This document shows positions 9,140 through 17,433 of a stretch of DNA of 64,000 nucleotides, in pieces (position 1 is the stretch's first letter; the number at the start of each line of letters is the position of its first letter). Made by a program: the position numbers and the translations under genes. Origin of the DNA: Mycobacteroides chelonae CCUG 47445 (GTDB lineage Bacteria; Actinomycetota; Actinomycetes; Mycobacteriales; Mycobacteriaceae); NCBI RefSeq assembly GCF_001632805.1, contig NZ_CP007220.1, positions 3,224,001 through 3,288,000 on the forward strand. The letters are read 5' to 3'. The notes beneath the pieces were generated by a model. That model ran no database searches. It was not told the DNA's origin and saw only the letters and a program-made list of their open reading frames with translations.

Positions 9140-12004
9140 ATGACCGAACCTGAGGATCCTGCGTACGCGGCACAGCTGCCTGTTCCTGAGCCCGGCCCGT
9201 ATGACTACGACGCGTTCCTGTCCTACAGCCGCGCCGATACCCCGGTGGCCGAAGGCATCCAAAAAGGCCTACACAGCATCGGCCGAAAACTAGGACGACT
9301 ACACGCCCTGCGGGTGTTCCGGGACAAAACTGATCTCGCCGCCAGCCCCAGCCTGTGGGCCAAACTCACTGAGGCCCTGGACAAATCCCGCTACCTGGTC
9401 GTGGTGCTCTCCCCGAACTCCGCAGGCTCGGAATGGGTCAACAAAGAAATCGACTACTGGCTCACGCACCGCGGACGCACCAACCTCATCCTCGTCATGG
9501 CCGACGGCACCCTCATCTGGGACGACAGCCACGGCCGCTTTGACCCCGACAATTCCACCGCATCACCACCGGCCCTGGCCGTCCCCGACGCCCTCGGCAC
9601 CGAACCCGTCTATATCGATGTTTCCCAAGACAATCCGTGGGATATCCAAAACCCCGTATTCCGCGACAAACTCACCGACATCGCCGCACCCATCCACGGC
9701 AAACCCAAATACGAACTCGCCTCCGACGACCTCCGCGAACAACAACGCTTCCGCAGATTCCGACGCCTCGCCATCGCCGGACTGGCAATCTTGACCATTC
9801 TGTCGGTCGTTACGGCTGGCATCGCATTCACCCAACGCCGTGAAGCCATCCGCCAGCGCAATGACGCGGTCGCGCTGCGCCTGGCCACTGATGCCGACGC
9901 AATCTTCAAGCGAGTCCGCGGCGGGCCAGATGACCGGGCACTGCAAGAACTGACAATCGCCGCACGCTTGGCCCCGGAGGCCGCACGCGGTGGAATGCTG
10001 ACCGGACTCCAAGCCACCGCGCCCCTGCAGAAAATCATCCGTACCCCCCAGGAGCCCAAGGGGGTACGGGTTACCCCGGATGGCCAACGCATCATCACCG
10101 GCAGCATGGACGAACCGGTCATCCGCGTCTGGGATATCACCACCGGACAGCAAGTATCCGAACTCACCGGCCAAGCGGCAGGGATAGTCAGCGGGCTCAG
10201 CGCCGACGGGAAGCGTCTGCTGTCCTTCACCCTGAATCCTTCGGACATGAATTCGTCAAAGATCGGGCTGTGGGACCTCGACACCGACACCATGATCCGG
10301 CAGTTTGAGGGGCGGTGGGCCGATTTGAGTGCCGACGGCACCCGGATCGCCGCGATCCGCTGGAACGAGCAGGCCGGTCGTCCGCCGATCTACCGAGTCG
10401 AGGTGTGGAATGCCGATACCGGGAAGACAATCAACACCTTTCCCGAGCAGACCAGCATTGTGCTTAGCCTGGCGCTGAGTCCGGACGGGCACCGCGTCGT
10501 CATTACCGATGGGGACGACACAAGCCGGATCTGGGAGGTTGACAGCGGCAAGCAGATCGGTGAAACGATCACCATTCCCGATCCCCGCAGCTCGGATCCC
10601 ACCCGCAAGCTCAGTGTGTTGGGTGCGGAATTCAGCCCGGACGGCAGCAGGTTCGCAACGAGCGACAGCCAAGCCATCCGGCAATGGGACGCGTTCACCG
10701 GTGCCCCCATCGGGACCCCGACGACCAGCGACACCCACCAGGTACTAGGCCATGCGGCTTACAGCCCGGACGGAAAACGCATCGCCGCGAGTATCGGGAA
10801 TGACGTCCATGTCTGGGATGCCGAAACAGGCTCATTGGTCGGTACACCAATGAAAGGCCAAGCGCAGGGGCACCTCACGTTTACTCCCAACGGCAGCCAG
10901 ATCGTCTCTGTGGGCTCCGACGGGACCATCCGGATTTGGCGCGCCGACGCCGACGACCACCTCGGCGGGCCGCTGACTGCCCCTGCTGATCGGCCGAAGT
11001 ACACGACCGGGCTAGCACCCGGCGGTCAGAGAGACCACCTTGGAACCTCTGCCGTCTGGAACCTCGAGAGTGACCAAGTAACCAAGCTGGACCAAGCCAT
11101 CAGCTTGGCCATGACACCCGACGGCCGCCGCGCAGCGGCGATCGCTTATGCAGGCAAGTCTCGCTACCGGGCGCAGGTATGGGATCTGCAGACAGGCCGG
11201 CTTGTCTCCAGCACCGACGAGATGGACGGCCGGAAGATTGCGATCAGCTCCGACGGGACCCGGTTCGCTACCGACGTGTACGCGTTAGGCGCCAAAACGG
11301 ATGCTGAGCGCTTCATCACCGTTTATGACGCCGACACCGGCAAACGGATCGACGTGAAGTTCGACGGCGTGGAAAAATTCGACGCCCTTGAAAAGGATGT
11401 CGCCGCGTTTCGATTCAGCCCAGACGACCGCCAACTCGTCGCTGCGAACGTCCACAATATGCAGGCCTGGGACGTGGTCACCGGGAAACGGATCGGTGAT
11501 CCTTGGGGCGGCGGCAATATCACGGCACTTACCTTTAGTCCCAATGGCCGACTCTTGGCCTCCGGTGGTATGGATCAAACAATCTCGATCTGGGATGCGC
11601 AGACACATCAGATGGTGGGAGAGCCGCTCACCGGCCTCAACGGGACGATTCGAACGTTGGTGTTCAGCTCCGACGGACAGCTGCTCGTCTCCGGCTCTGA
11701 CCCTCCGTCCGCCAAATTTACCGAGGCACGGATCTGGGACGTGGCCAGCGGTCAGTCGCTCGGCGAGGCATTGAAAATTCCCGATGGCTACTACAACTTC
11801 GCCGTCGCGATTTCTGGCGACGGCACCAAGATTTTCGCAAGCCAGGAAAAGTGGGTCTGGCAGTGGCCCGGCCCACCACGGTGGCGGGATCTGTTGTGCG
11901 ACAAGCTTTCTTCGAACATGAGCCGCGCCCAATGGAAACGGTGGGTATCGCCGGATATCGAGTACGTTGTCGGCTGCCCGGATCTGCCGATCCCCGAGAG
12001 CTAG
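9140..12004 (+). CDS. TIR-transmembrane-WD40 protein 3, intact
   Basis: Third paralogue, 954 residues, starting MTEPEDPAYAAQLPV. It has the same plan: TIR at about 21-195 with FRDKTDL and E103 in SEWVNKEIDYW, RRFRR, a membrane helix (AIAGLAILTILSVVTAGIAF), a shorter Gln/Arg linker lacking the EAQQQR unit, fourteen WD motifs, and the conserved tail with LLCDKLSSNMS and VVGCPDLP. At base level its TIR region is clearly more diverged from copies 1 and 2 than they are from each other. The junction with gene 2 (GAGTAACCATGACC) repeats the junction between genes 1 and 2, so the unit was duplicated in tandem. Its stop overlaps by 4 bases (CTAG) the stop of the convergent RyR-domain gene. Confidence 0.88.
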   Translation: MTEPEDPAYAAQLPVPEPGPYDYDAFLSYSRADTPVAEGIQKGLHSIGRKLGRLHALRVFRDKTDLAASPSLWAKLTEALDKSRYLVVVLSPNSAGSEWVNKEIDYWLTHRGRTNLILVMADGTLIWDDSHGRFDPDNSTASPPALAVPDALGTEPVYIDVSQDNPWDIQNPVFRDKLTDIAAPIHGKPKYELASDDLREQQRFRRFRRLAIAGLAILTILSVVTAGIAFTQRREAIRQRNDAVALRLATDADAIFKRVRGGPDDRALQELTIAARLAPEAARGGMLTGLQATAPLQKIIRTPQEPKGVRVTPDGQRIITGSMDEPVIRVWDITTGQQVSELTGQAAGIVSGLSADGKRLLSFTLNPSDMNSSKIGLWDLDTDTMIRQFEGRWADLSADGTRIAAIRWNEQAGRPPIYRVEVWNADTGKTINTFPEQTSIVLSLALSPDGHRVVITDGDDTSRIWEVDSGKQIGETITIPDPRSSDPTRKLSVLGAEFSPDGSRFATSDSQAIRQWDAFTGAPIGTPTTSDTHQVLGHAAYSPDGKRIAASIGNDVHVWDAETGSLVGTPMKGQAQGHLTFTPNGSQIVSVGSDGTIRIWRADADDHLGGPLTAPADRPKYTTGLAPGGQRDHLGTSAVWNLESDQVTKLDQAISLAMTPDGRRAAAIAYAGKSRYRAQVWDLQTGRLVSSTDEMDGRKIAISSDGTRFATDVYALGAKTDAERFITVYDADTGKRIDVKFDGVEKFDALEKDVAAFRFSPDDRQLVAANVHNMQAWDVVTGKRIGDPWGGGNITALTFSPNGRLLASGGMDQTISIWDAQTHQMVGEPLTGLNGTIRTLVFSSDGQLLVSGSDPPSAKFTEARIWDVASGQSLGEALKIPDGYYNFAVAISGDGTKIFASQEKWVWQWPGPPRWRDLLCDKLSSNMSRAQWKRWVSPDIEYVVGCPDLPIPES

Positions 12005-14325
12005 CTAGAGATTCGCACATATCGCCGGGCGAACTCGTCGCCGGGCACCACCCAAATGTCTCCGTGATCGCCTTGCACAATCCACGCGCCCTCGGATGCG
12101 GTGACGCTACCCTCCAGCGACTCGACTGTCTCACCGGTGCGCGCCGGCCGTGCGAGTACCGAACCGCGCCGACGCCACCTGCGGCCCGCGACGTGTTCAT
12201 GGGTAGCGCAGAAAATGTCATCCCGCACAGACCATTCCGTGGCATCGGTGCTGGGATGCTTCTCACGAACGGACCAGTCGCCCGCCTCGGCACGCATGGT
12301 TGAGCCGTCCTGCGCGGTCCATGTCCACGCGGTAGGACGCTGCCGGGCCAGCACCTCACCGGCGCGGCGGAACTCCGCCCAGCCGGTGTCCTCAGTCGCG
12401 GGCGCTGACCGGTAGCCCAGCTCGCGCAGCTTTGTCAGGGTGGCCGCCAGGCTGCCCAGCGCGGCGTCGAGCCGTTCCGGGTCCACCTCGATCTGCGCCC
12501 AGTCGACGAGCTTGTCGTGGACCTTCCCCGCGTCGTGGCGGGGTCCGACCCGCCACCCGTGCTTGCGGTAGTAGCGGCACCAATCCTCGTGTTCGGAGCG
12601 TGCCATGGCGATGGCGGTGGGCAATTCGAAACCCATACGGCGCAAACATTCTGCAGGTTCCAGCTGATGCAGTGCCGGGGCCGATGCTTCATCGGGTGGG
12701 CTGCCCCAGGTATTCCAGGTATGCCCGCCGATCTTTTCCACCATCCATAATGCGTTGCGCACCTGCCGCCGGTTCGACTCGCGATAGAACTCGTCGAGCT
12801 GTCCCCACGGACGCGCGGTGGGACCGGTCCGCTCGTTGTCGCGGACGTACCGATTATGGATCAGCTCGGCGGCCCGTTCCCACGCGTCGTGCGCTTGCCC
12901 GCCCGGCAGATCGAGGCTCAACCGGTAGGTGTAGAGGCGGCCCAACAGTGCGGTGCGTTCCCCGCTGGCATCGGCTCGCGGGTCCCAGGCATGAACGATG
13001 GTGTTCGGGAGGCGTGCCGCGATCCGGGTCGCGGCACTGACGTCCAGGCTGGAATCGACGAGAATCACCGCGGTCGATTCCGCATCACCTGCCTGCAGGC
13101 GCTGCAGCAGCGCGTCTACGGTGGGCTCTTCGTCGACTGCGATCAGGCCGCCGGCCTGCGCCGGATGCCCGAGCTGTGTCGCGGCAAACTCATTGTCGCG
13201 CAGGTAATCTGATGCGTTCGGGGCGATCACTGTGCATGTCGTCGGTTCACCACGTCCGCTGTAGCGCTGTTCGAGACGTCGCTGCAGCATGTCGCTGCAG
13301 AGTGCGGTGGTCAGTTGGGATGACCCGCATACCAGCACCTCTCGGACCGCGCGTGCGGCCATCACCCGGTCAAGGAGCCTCCGCGCCGTCACCTCGTAGA
13401 TTCCGACGGTGTCGGCAGCCCATCGATGGTGGACACCACCGAAATGCTGTGCACGCCAAGCGGATGCCTGCCACGGGTCGTCAATGCGCACAACGAGCGG
13501 AATGCGCAAGTGGTCGCCTCCGCGCGCACTGATGGCGCCGAGCCACCACAGATTGGTGGACGGGTCGGCCGCCAGCAGGTAGAGGCGGTCGAGCTTGTTC
13601 CAGATGTCCAGCGCGGCAAGCGGCGCGGTTTGGGTGAGATCCAGCGTCATTATGGCCGCTCCCGCAGTGCGGGCGCGGCGCACGCAGTCGCGATCCGGAT
13701 TGTCGGTGATCACAACGAGGGAACTACGTCGCCGCATGGAGCGTTTGATGGCAGCGACCATTGGTTCGGCATCGTCGTCGAGTCCCACGATCACCGTGAG
13801 CGATCGAGCGAAACGGACGCGCAGCCGATGCAGCCGCGCCTGGAACAGCGCCACTGCAACTCCGGCCACCGACATCACCACGACTGCCATTGCCGACACC
13901 CGCGCGATGTGCAGTGCGGCCGGCATGGGAACGGGGCACGGGCCGCCGTCGAGAGAGCCAGCGGGGTCCCCGCCCTTGACCAGTTCGACTGCCCAAAGCA
14001 GGGGGGTGAAGAACGCCGGATGACTGTCGTCGTGACACCGTGCGTATGAGGCGAATCCGAGGACCAGCGTGAGCACCGCCAGGATCGCGGCAATTGCCAC
14101 CGGAACCCCGGTAGCCCCCGCCCGACGGCGCGTCAGCGCCAGACCCAATGCCACCAGAGTCACGACCACGAGAGCGATGGTGGACGCCGAATCCGGTGCG
14201 CCAAACCAGCGAAACGGCGCCGGTACCGAATCACGTATCCCGGGCCATCCAGCCAACACCGTCAGGTATCCCAACGTTATGACGGCAAAGGTCGCCAACG
14301 CTATACGGGCGGTTCTCAATGCCAC
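12001..14325 (-). CDS. membrane protein with TrkA/RCK-like Rossmann, RyR and PGDYG-type domains
   Basis: A 774-residue protein. Four hydrophobic helices lie in the first 165 residues (about 7-25, 47-65, 75-95, 140-163). Then come two Rossmann-like units resembling TrkA-N/RCK regulatory domains (SLTVIVGLDDDAEPMV, and VREVLVCGSSQLTTALC). A RyR-like segment follows in the region 560-620 (ARSEHEDWCRYYRKHGW, then KVHDKLVDW), and the C-terminal end (GDIWVVPGDEFARRYV) resembles the PGDYG domain. I see no potassium selectivity filter (no GYG or GFG between helices), so a channel role is not shown. RyR domains in other proteins are linked to ligand-gated channels and nucleotide signalling. Convergent with the TIR cluster with a 4-base overlap; a functional link is inference. 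Confidence 0.7.
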   Translation of the reverse strand: MALRTARIALATFAVITLGYLTVLAGWPGIRDSVPAPFRWFGAPDSASTIALVVVTLVALGLALTRRRAGATGVPVAIAAILAVLTLVLGFASYARCHDDSHPAFFTPLLWAVELVKGGDPAGSLDGGPCPVPMPAALHIARVSAMAVVVMSVAGVAVALFQARLHRLRVRFARSLTVIVGLDDDAEPMVAAIKRSMRRRSSLVVITDNPDRDCVRRARTAGAAIMTLDLTQTAPLAALDIWNKLDRLYLLAADPSTNLWWLGAISARGGDHLRIPLVVRIDDPWQASAWRAQHFGGVHHRWAADTVGIYEVTARRLLDRVMAARAVREVLVCGSSQLTTALCSDMLQRRLEQRYSGRGEPTTCTVIAPNASDYLRDNEFAATQLGHPAQAGGLIAVDEEPTVDALLQRLQAGDAESTAVILVDSSLDVSAATRIAARLPNTIVHAWDPRADASGERTALLGRLYTYRLSLDLPGGQAHDAWERAAELIHNRYVRDNERTGPTARPWGQLDEFYRESNRRQVRNALWMVEKIGGHTWNTWGSPPDEASAPALHQLEPAECLRRMGFELPTAIAMARSEHEDWCRYYRKHGWRVGPRHDAGKVHDKLVDWAQIEVDPERLDAALGSLAATLTKLRELGYRSAPATEDTGWAEFRRAGEVLARQRPTAWTWTAQDGSTMRAEAGDWSVREKHPSTDATEWSVRDDIFCATHEHVAGRRWRRRGSVLARPARTGETVESLEGSVTASEGAWIVQGDHGDIWVVPGDEFARRYVRISS

Positions 14326-14360
14326 CGTAGGATACTACTCAGGTTCCCTACCAGGCCGGA

Positions 14361-14798
14361 CTAGACCAGCCGATTGAAGCACTTCGTCTCGACGCGCCGT
14401 GTCAGGCGCCAGCCGTGCCGTGTCCGCACTACCGCGTCGTCGTACCAAAGTCCCAGAAAAAGCACCTGTTCGGTGTCGCCGCCCGGAACCATCGGGTTGA
14501 AACACAGGCTGCGCACGGTGGCCGAGCTGCGCTCTTCGTCGTCGAAACTGATCGACACGTTTCCCAGCATGTGCGCATACATCGGGAATGCCGGCAGCAC
14601 CTGCGCCAGCCACGCCTTGACGTCGGGATACTCGCCGTCCACCCCACCCATCGCGCGATAGTCGATATACGCATCGTTGGTGAACACCTCGTCCAGGTCG
14701 TCGAACTGGCGGGTGTCGATGGCGGTCGCGTAGTCGACCAGGAGCTGCTGGATCTGCAGGCGGTCGGAAACTTCGTCGATGGTCCAGGCGGATGTCAT
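14361..14798 (-). CDS. SnoaL-like (NTF2 fold) protein, Rv2910c type
   Basis: A 145-residue protein of the SnoaL-like/NTF2 superfamily: an N-terminal helix (TIDEVSDRLQIQQLLVDYATAID), then the VFTNDAYIDYRAMGG strand and a C-terminal half ending WRLTRRVETKCFNRLV. Members include ketosteroid isomerase-type enzymes and proteins without known chemistry; no substrate can be named. Position next to the rpsP block matches Rv2910c of M. tuberculosis. Its start lies only 5 bases from that of the divergent thioesterase, so the two promoters must overlap. Confidence 0.82.
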   Translation of the reverse strand: MTSAWTIDEVSDRLQIQQLLVDYATAIDTRQFDDLDEVFTNDAYIDYRAMGGVDGEYPDVKAWLAQVLPAFPMYAHMLGNVSISFDDEERSSATVRSLCFNPMVPGGDTEQVLFLGLWYDDAVVRTRHGWRLTRRVETKCFNRLV

Positions 14799-14803
14799 AA
14801 CTT

Positions 14804-15217
14804 GTGAGCATGCCCACTCGGACCGAAATCATCACGCAATTCGTCCCGTACTCCCCGCTGTGCCAGCACCTGGGAATCGTGTTGGCCGAGATCGGCAACG
14901 ATCGCGCCGTGCTGAGCATGCCTTTCCGGCCCGAGCTGGCCACCATGGGCCACACCGTGCACGGCGGCGCGATCGCGACCCTCGCCGATACCGCGGCCAT
15001 GGCGGCGGCGTGGGCCGACGACGTCGTGCCCGAAAAGTTCGGCGGCTCAACGGCTTCATTGACGGTCAACTACGTCTCGGCGGCCGAGGCCGCCGACCTT
15101 ACCGCGGTGGGCCAGGTGGTCCGCCGCGGTAAGCGTCTGTCGAATATCGAGGTCACCGTGTCCGACGGCACCGGGCAGGTGGTGGCCAAGGCGTTGGCCA
15201 CCTACAACTTCGCTTAG
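14804..15217 (+). CDS. PaaI-family hotdog thioesterase
   Basis: A 137-residue single-hotdog acyl-CoA thioesterase of the PaaI/4HBT type. The motif MGHTVHGGAIATLADTAAM near residues 47-65 is the typical helix region with HGG and the acidic residue. The substrate is not predictable; family members hydrolyse aryl- or acyl-CoA. The frame opens at GTG 14804, but ATG 14810 may be the true start: TAACTT at 14798-14803 could be a -10 element 6 bases before it, giving a leaderless mRNA. The stop overlaps by 4 bases the stop of the convergent flavin oxidoreductase. Confidence 0.85.
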   Translation: MSMPTRTEIITQFVPYSPLCQHLGIVLAEIGNDRAVLSMPFRPELATMGHTVHGGAIATLADTAAMAAAWADDVVPEKFGGSTASLTVNYVSAAEAADLTAVGQVVRRGKRLSNIEVTVSDGTGQVVAKALATYNFA

Positions 15218-16245
15218 GCCGCGCCGGCCTCGTCCGCAGCCAGCAGGTCCCGCACCCGGGGAATGACCTCGGTGCCATACAGCTCGACGTTTTGCATGCC
15301 CAGCCCCGGCTGCGCCGCCTGGTACACCAGGCTGAACCGGTCGGCACCGAGACCACGAATGGTTTTGGCCATCTTGGCCGCCACCGTGTCGGGTGAACCG
15401 ACATACAGCGATCCCGACTTCACCTCGGCCAGGTACTCCTCGTACCGCGGCGCCGGCCAGCCACGCTCACGCCCGATCGTGGTGCGCAATTCCCGGAATC
15501 CGGGCCAATACTGTGCGATCGCCTCCTCATCGGATTCTGCGATATGCCCCGGGCTGTGAATGCCGAGCGGCATCGGCTCGGTGACACCGAGCTGATCTTG
15601 AGCCCGCCGGTAGAGGTCGACGTACGGCTCGAATCGCATGGGGTCACCACCGATGATCGCCAGGATCATGGGTATGCGGTACCGCACGCTGCGAACCACC
15701 GACTCCGGCGATCCGCCCACGCCCACCCACGCCCGCAAACCGTTCTCCGTCTTGGGATACACCTCGACGTTGTCCAACCCGGCGCGCAGCTTCCCCGACC
15801 AGGTCACCGGGTCTCCCGGCAGCAGCTTGGCCATGAGATCGAACTTCTCCTCGAAGAGTTCGTCGTACTCCGCCAGGTCGTATCCGAACAACGGGAAGGA
15901 ATCCGTGAACGACCCCCGGCCAAGCACGACCTCGGCACGGCCATTGGAGATTCCGTCGAGGGTCGCGAACCGCTGATACACCCGCACCGGATCGTCAGTA
16001 CTGAGCACCGTCACGGCGGTCGCGAGGGTGACCCGCTCGGTACGCGCCGCGATCGCGGACAGCATCATCTCCGGGGACTCCCCCACGAACTCGGTGCGGT
16101 GATGCTCCCCGATGGCGAAGATGTCGACACCAACCTCATCGGCGCGCACGCCTTCCTCGACCACAGCCCGGATCGCTTCCGGGTTGGTCATACCCGCGGG
16201 AACGTCGGCGAACGTGTCCAATCCAAACTGCACGTGATTAGTCAT
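15214..16245 (-). CDS. LLM-class flavin-dependent oxidoreductase (bacterial luciferase fold)
   Basis: A 343-residue luciferase-like monooxygenase or reductase. Visible family features are FGLDTFADV at the start, AIGEHHRTEFVGESP near residue 45, ATAVTVLSTDDPVRVYQRFATLD near 80, the glycine-rich VLGRGSFTDSF, and WVGVGGSPESV in the second half. It may use FMN or F420; the sequence does not decide. The start ATG at 16245 is divergent from the dacB2-like gene, with about 64 bases between them. Its stop shares TTAG with the convergent thioesterase. Confidence 0.85.
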   Translation of the reverse strand: MTNHVQFGLDTFADVPAGMTNPEAIRAVVEEGVRADEVGVDIFAIGEHHRTEFVGESPEMMLSAIAARTERVTLATAVTVLSTDDPVRVYQRFATLDGISNGRAEVVLGRGSFTDSFPLFGYDLAEYDELFEEKFDLMAKLLPGDPVTWSGKLRAGLDNVEVYPKTENGLRAWVGVGGSPESVVRSVRYRIPMILAIIGGDPMRFEPYVDLYRRAQDQLGVTEPMPLGIHSPGHIAESDEEAIAQYWPGFRELRTTIGRERGWPAPRYEEYLAEVKSGSLYVGSPDTVAAKMAKTIRGLGADRFSLVYQAAQPGLGMQNVELYGTEVIPRVRDLLAADEAGAA

Positions 16246-16309
16246 GACTCCATAAACGGACTGCGGTCCGGTTATGTTCCCGATACCCTCCGCGCTAGTG
16301 TCGGAGCCG

Positions 16310-17173
16310 ATGTCCTCCCTGCCGCTATCCCGTCGTTACCGCGCGTTCGCAGTGCTCAGCGCCCTGCTCTTGGCCCTTACGGTTCCCGGTGTCGCTCGCG
16401 CGGATACCGCGGCACCACCACCTGAGGGCCCGGCGCAGGCATGGCTGGTGGCCGATCTGGACTCCGGCCAGATCCTCGCCGCCCGCGATCCCTACGCGTC
16501 GCATGCACCCGCGAGCACCATCAAGGTCCTGCTGGCCCTGGTCGCACTCGACGAGCTGCCACTGGATGCCACCGTGGTGGCCGATGCCGCCGACTCCCAT
16601 GCCGAATGCAACTGTGTGGGCATCAAGGCGGGACAGGTCTACACAACCCACGACCTACTCGAGGGCGCGCTGCTGGAATCCGGTAACGACGCCGCCAACA
16701 CCCTCGCTCACATGCTGGGCGGCCGTGAGGCGGCGGTCGAGAAGATGAACGCGAAGGCAGCGGCACTCGGGGCAACCGGGACGCACACCGCTTCCCCCTC
16801 CGGACTGGACGCGCCAGGCATGGACATGCGCTCCACCCCGCACGATCTGGCCGTGATTTTCCGTGCGGCACTGGCCAATCCGGTATTCGCGGAGATCACC
16901 CGCCAGCCGGCCGCCGACTTCCCCGGCCGCGTGCTGCACAACCAGAACGAGCTGATGTACCGCTATCCGGGAGTGATCGGCGGTAAGACGGGCTTCACCG
17001 ACATCGCTCGCAAGACCTACGTGGTAGCCGCCGAACGCGACGGTAAGCGCCTGGTCGTGGTGATGATGTACGGCCTGGTGCACGAGGGCGGCCCAACCTA
17101 CTGGGATCAGGCCGCGAGCCTGTTCGACTGGGGTTTTGCCAACGACGGCCAGGTCACCGTCGGCTCCCTCTAG
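16310..17173 (+). CDS. dacB2: D-alanyl-D-alanine carboxypeptidase (DacB2-like)
   Basis: Exported penicillin-binding protein that trims the terminal D-alanine of peptidoglycan stem peptides. I prefer ATG 16310 (MSSLPLSRRYRAFAVLSALL) with GGAG upstream, giving 287 residues and a clean signal peptide ending VARA-DT; an in-frame ATG at 16274 would add 12 residues. The three active-site motifs are present: STIK (SxxK), SGN, and KTG in GGKTGFTD. The family is peptidase S11, and Rv2911 (dacB2) lies at this place in M. tuberculosis. The stop overlaps the convergent small exported protein by CTAG. Confidence 0.92.
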   Translation: MSSLPLSRRYRAFAVLSALLLALTVPGVARADTAAPPPEGPAQAWLVADLDSGQILAARDPYASHAPASTIKVLLALVALDELPLDATVVADAADSHAECNCVGIKAGQVYTTHDLLEGALLESGNDAANTLAHMLGGREAAVEKMNAKAAALGATGTHTASPSGLDAPGMDMRSTPHDLAVIFRAALANPVFAEITRQPAADFPGRVLHNQNELMYRYPGVIGGKTGFTDIARKTYVVAAERDGKRLVVVMMYGLVHEGGPTYWDQAASLFDWGFANDGQVTVGSL

Positions 17174-17424
17174 ACCTTGGAATTGAGCACCTGAAGCACA
17201 GTTTCGCCCACCCGCACCCGGCACATGGCAACCGCCAGCGCGACAGCGTCTTTCGGCGAGATCTGGGCCACCGCATTGCCGCCCGCGGCCGCCTCCTGAA
17301 CCGCCGCCAGCTTTCCGGCGTCGTCCATTGTGTTGAATTCCCCGCAGAGGGTGTCCGCCTGAGCGGTTGCCGGGACCGCAACCGCCAGCCCTAGGCTCAT
17401 CATCACCGCCACGGCAAAACGCAT
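17170..17424 (-). CDS. small exported protein, unknown function
   Basis: An 84-residue protein with a clear signal peptide (MRFAVAVMMSLGLAVAVP, cut after AQA) and a mature chain of about 60 residues with two cysteines (DTLCGEF and AMCRVRV), able to form one disulfide outside the cell. The mature part is mostly helical and acidic. It loosely resembles small HdeA-like mycobacterial exported proteins, but I cannot assign a family. It lies 9 bases after the amidohydrolase gene, so it may belong to the ffh transcript. Confidence 0.7.
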   Translation of the reverse strand: MRFAVAVMMSLGLAVAVPATAQADTLCGEFNTMDDAGKLAAVQEAAAGGNAVAQISPKDAVALAVAMCRVRVGETVLQVLNSKV

Positions 17425-17433
17425 GGCCGAACT

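Noticed and set aside
3311..14325. Thoeris or another known TIR defence system
   Set aside because: No SLOG-domain ThsA-like or macro-domain partner gene is present, so I did not assign it to a known type.
12001..14325. Potassium channel call for the RyR-domain protein
   Set aside because: Rossmann units are RCK-like, but no selectivity-filter sequence was found among the four helices.
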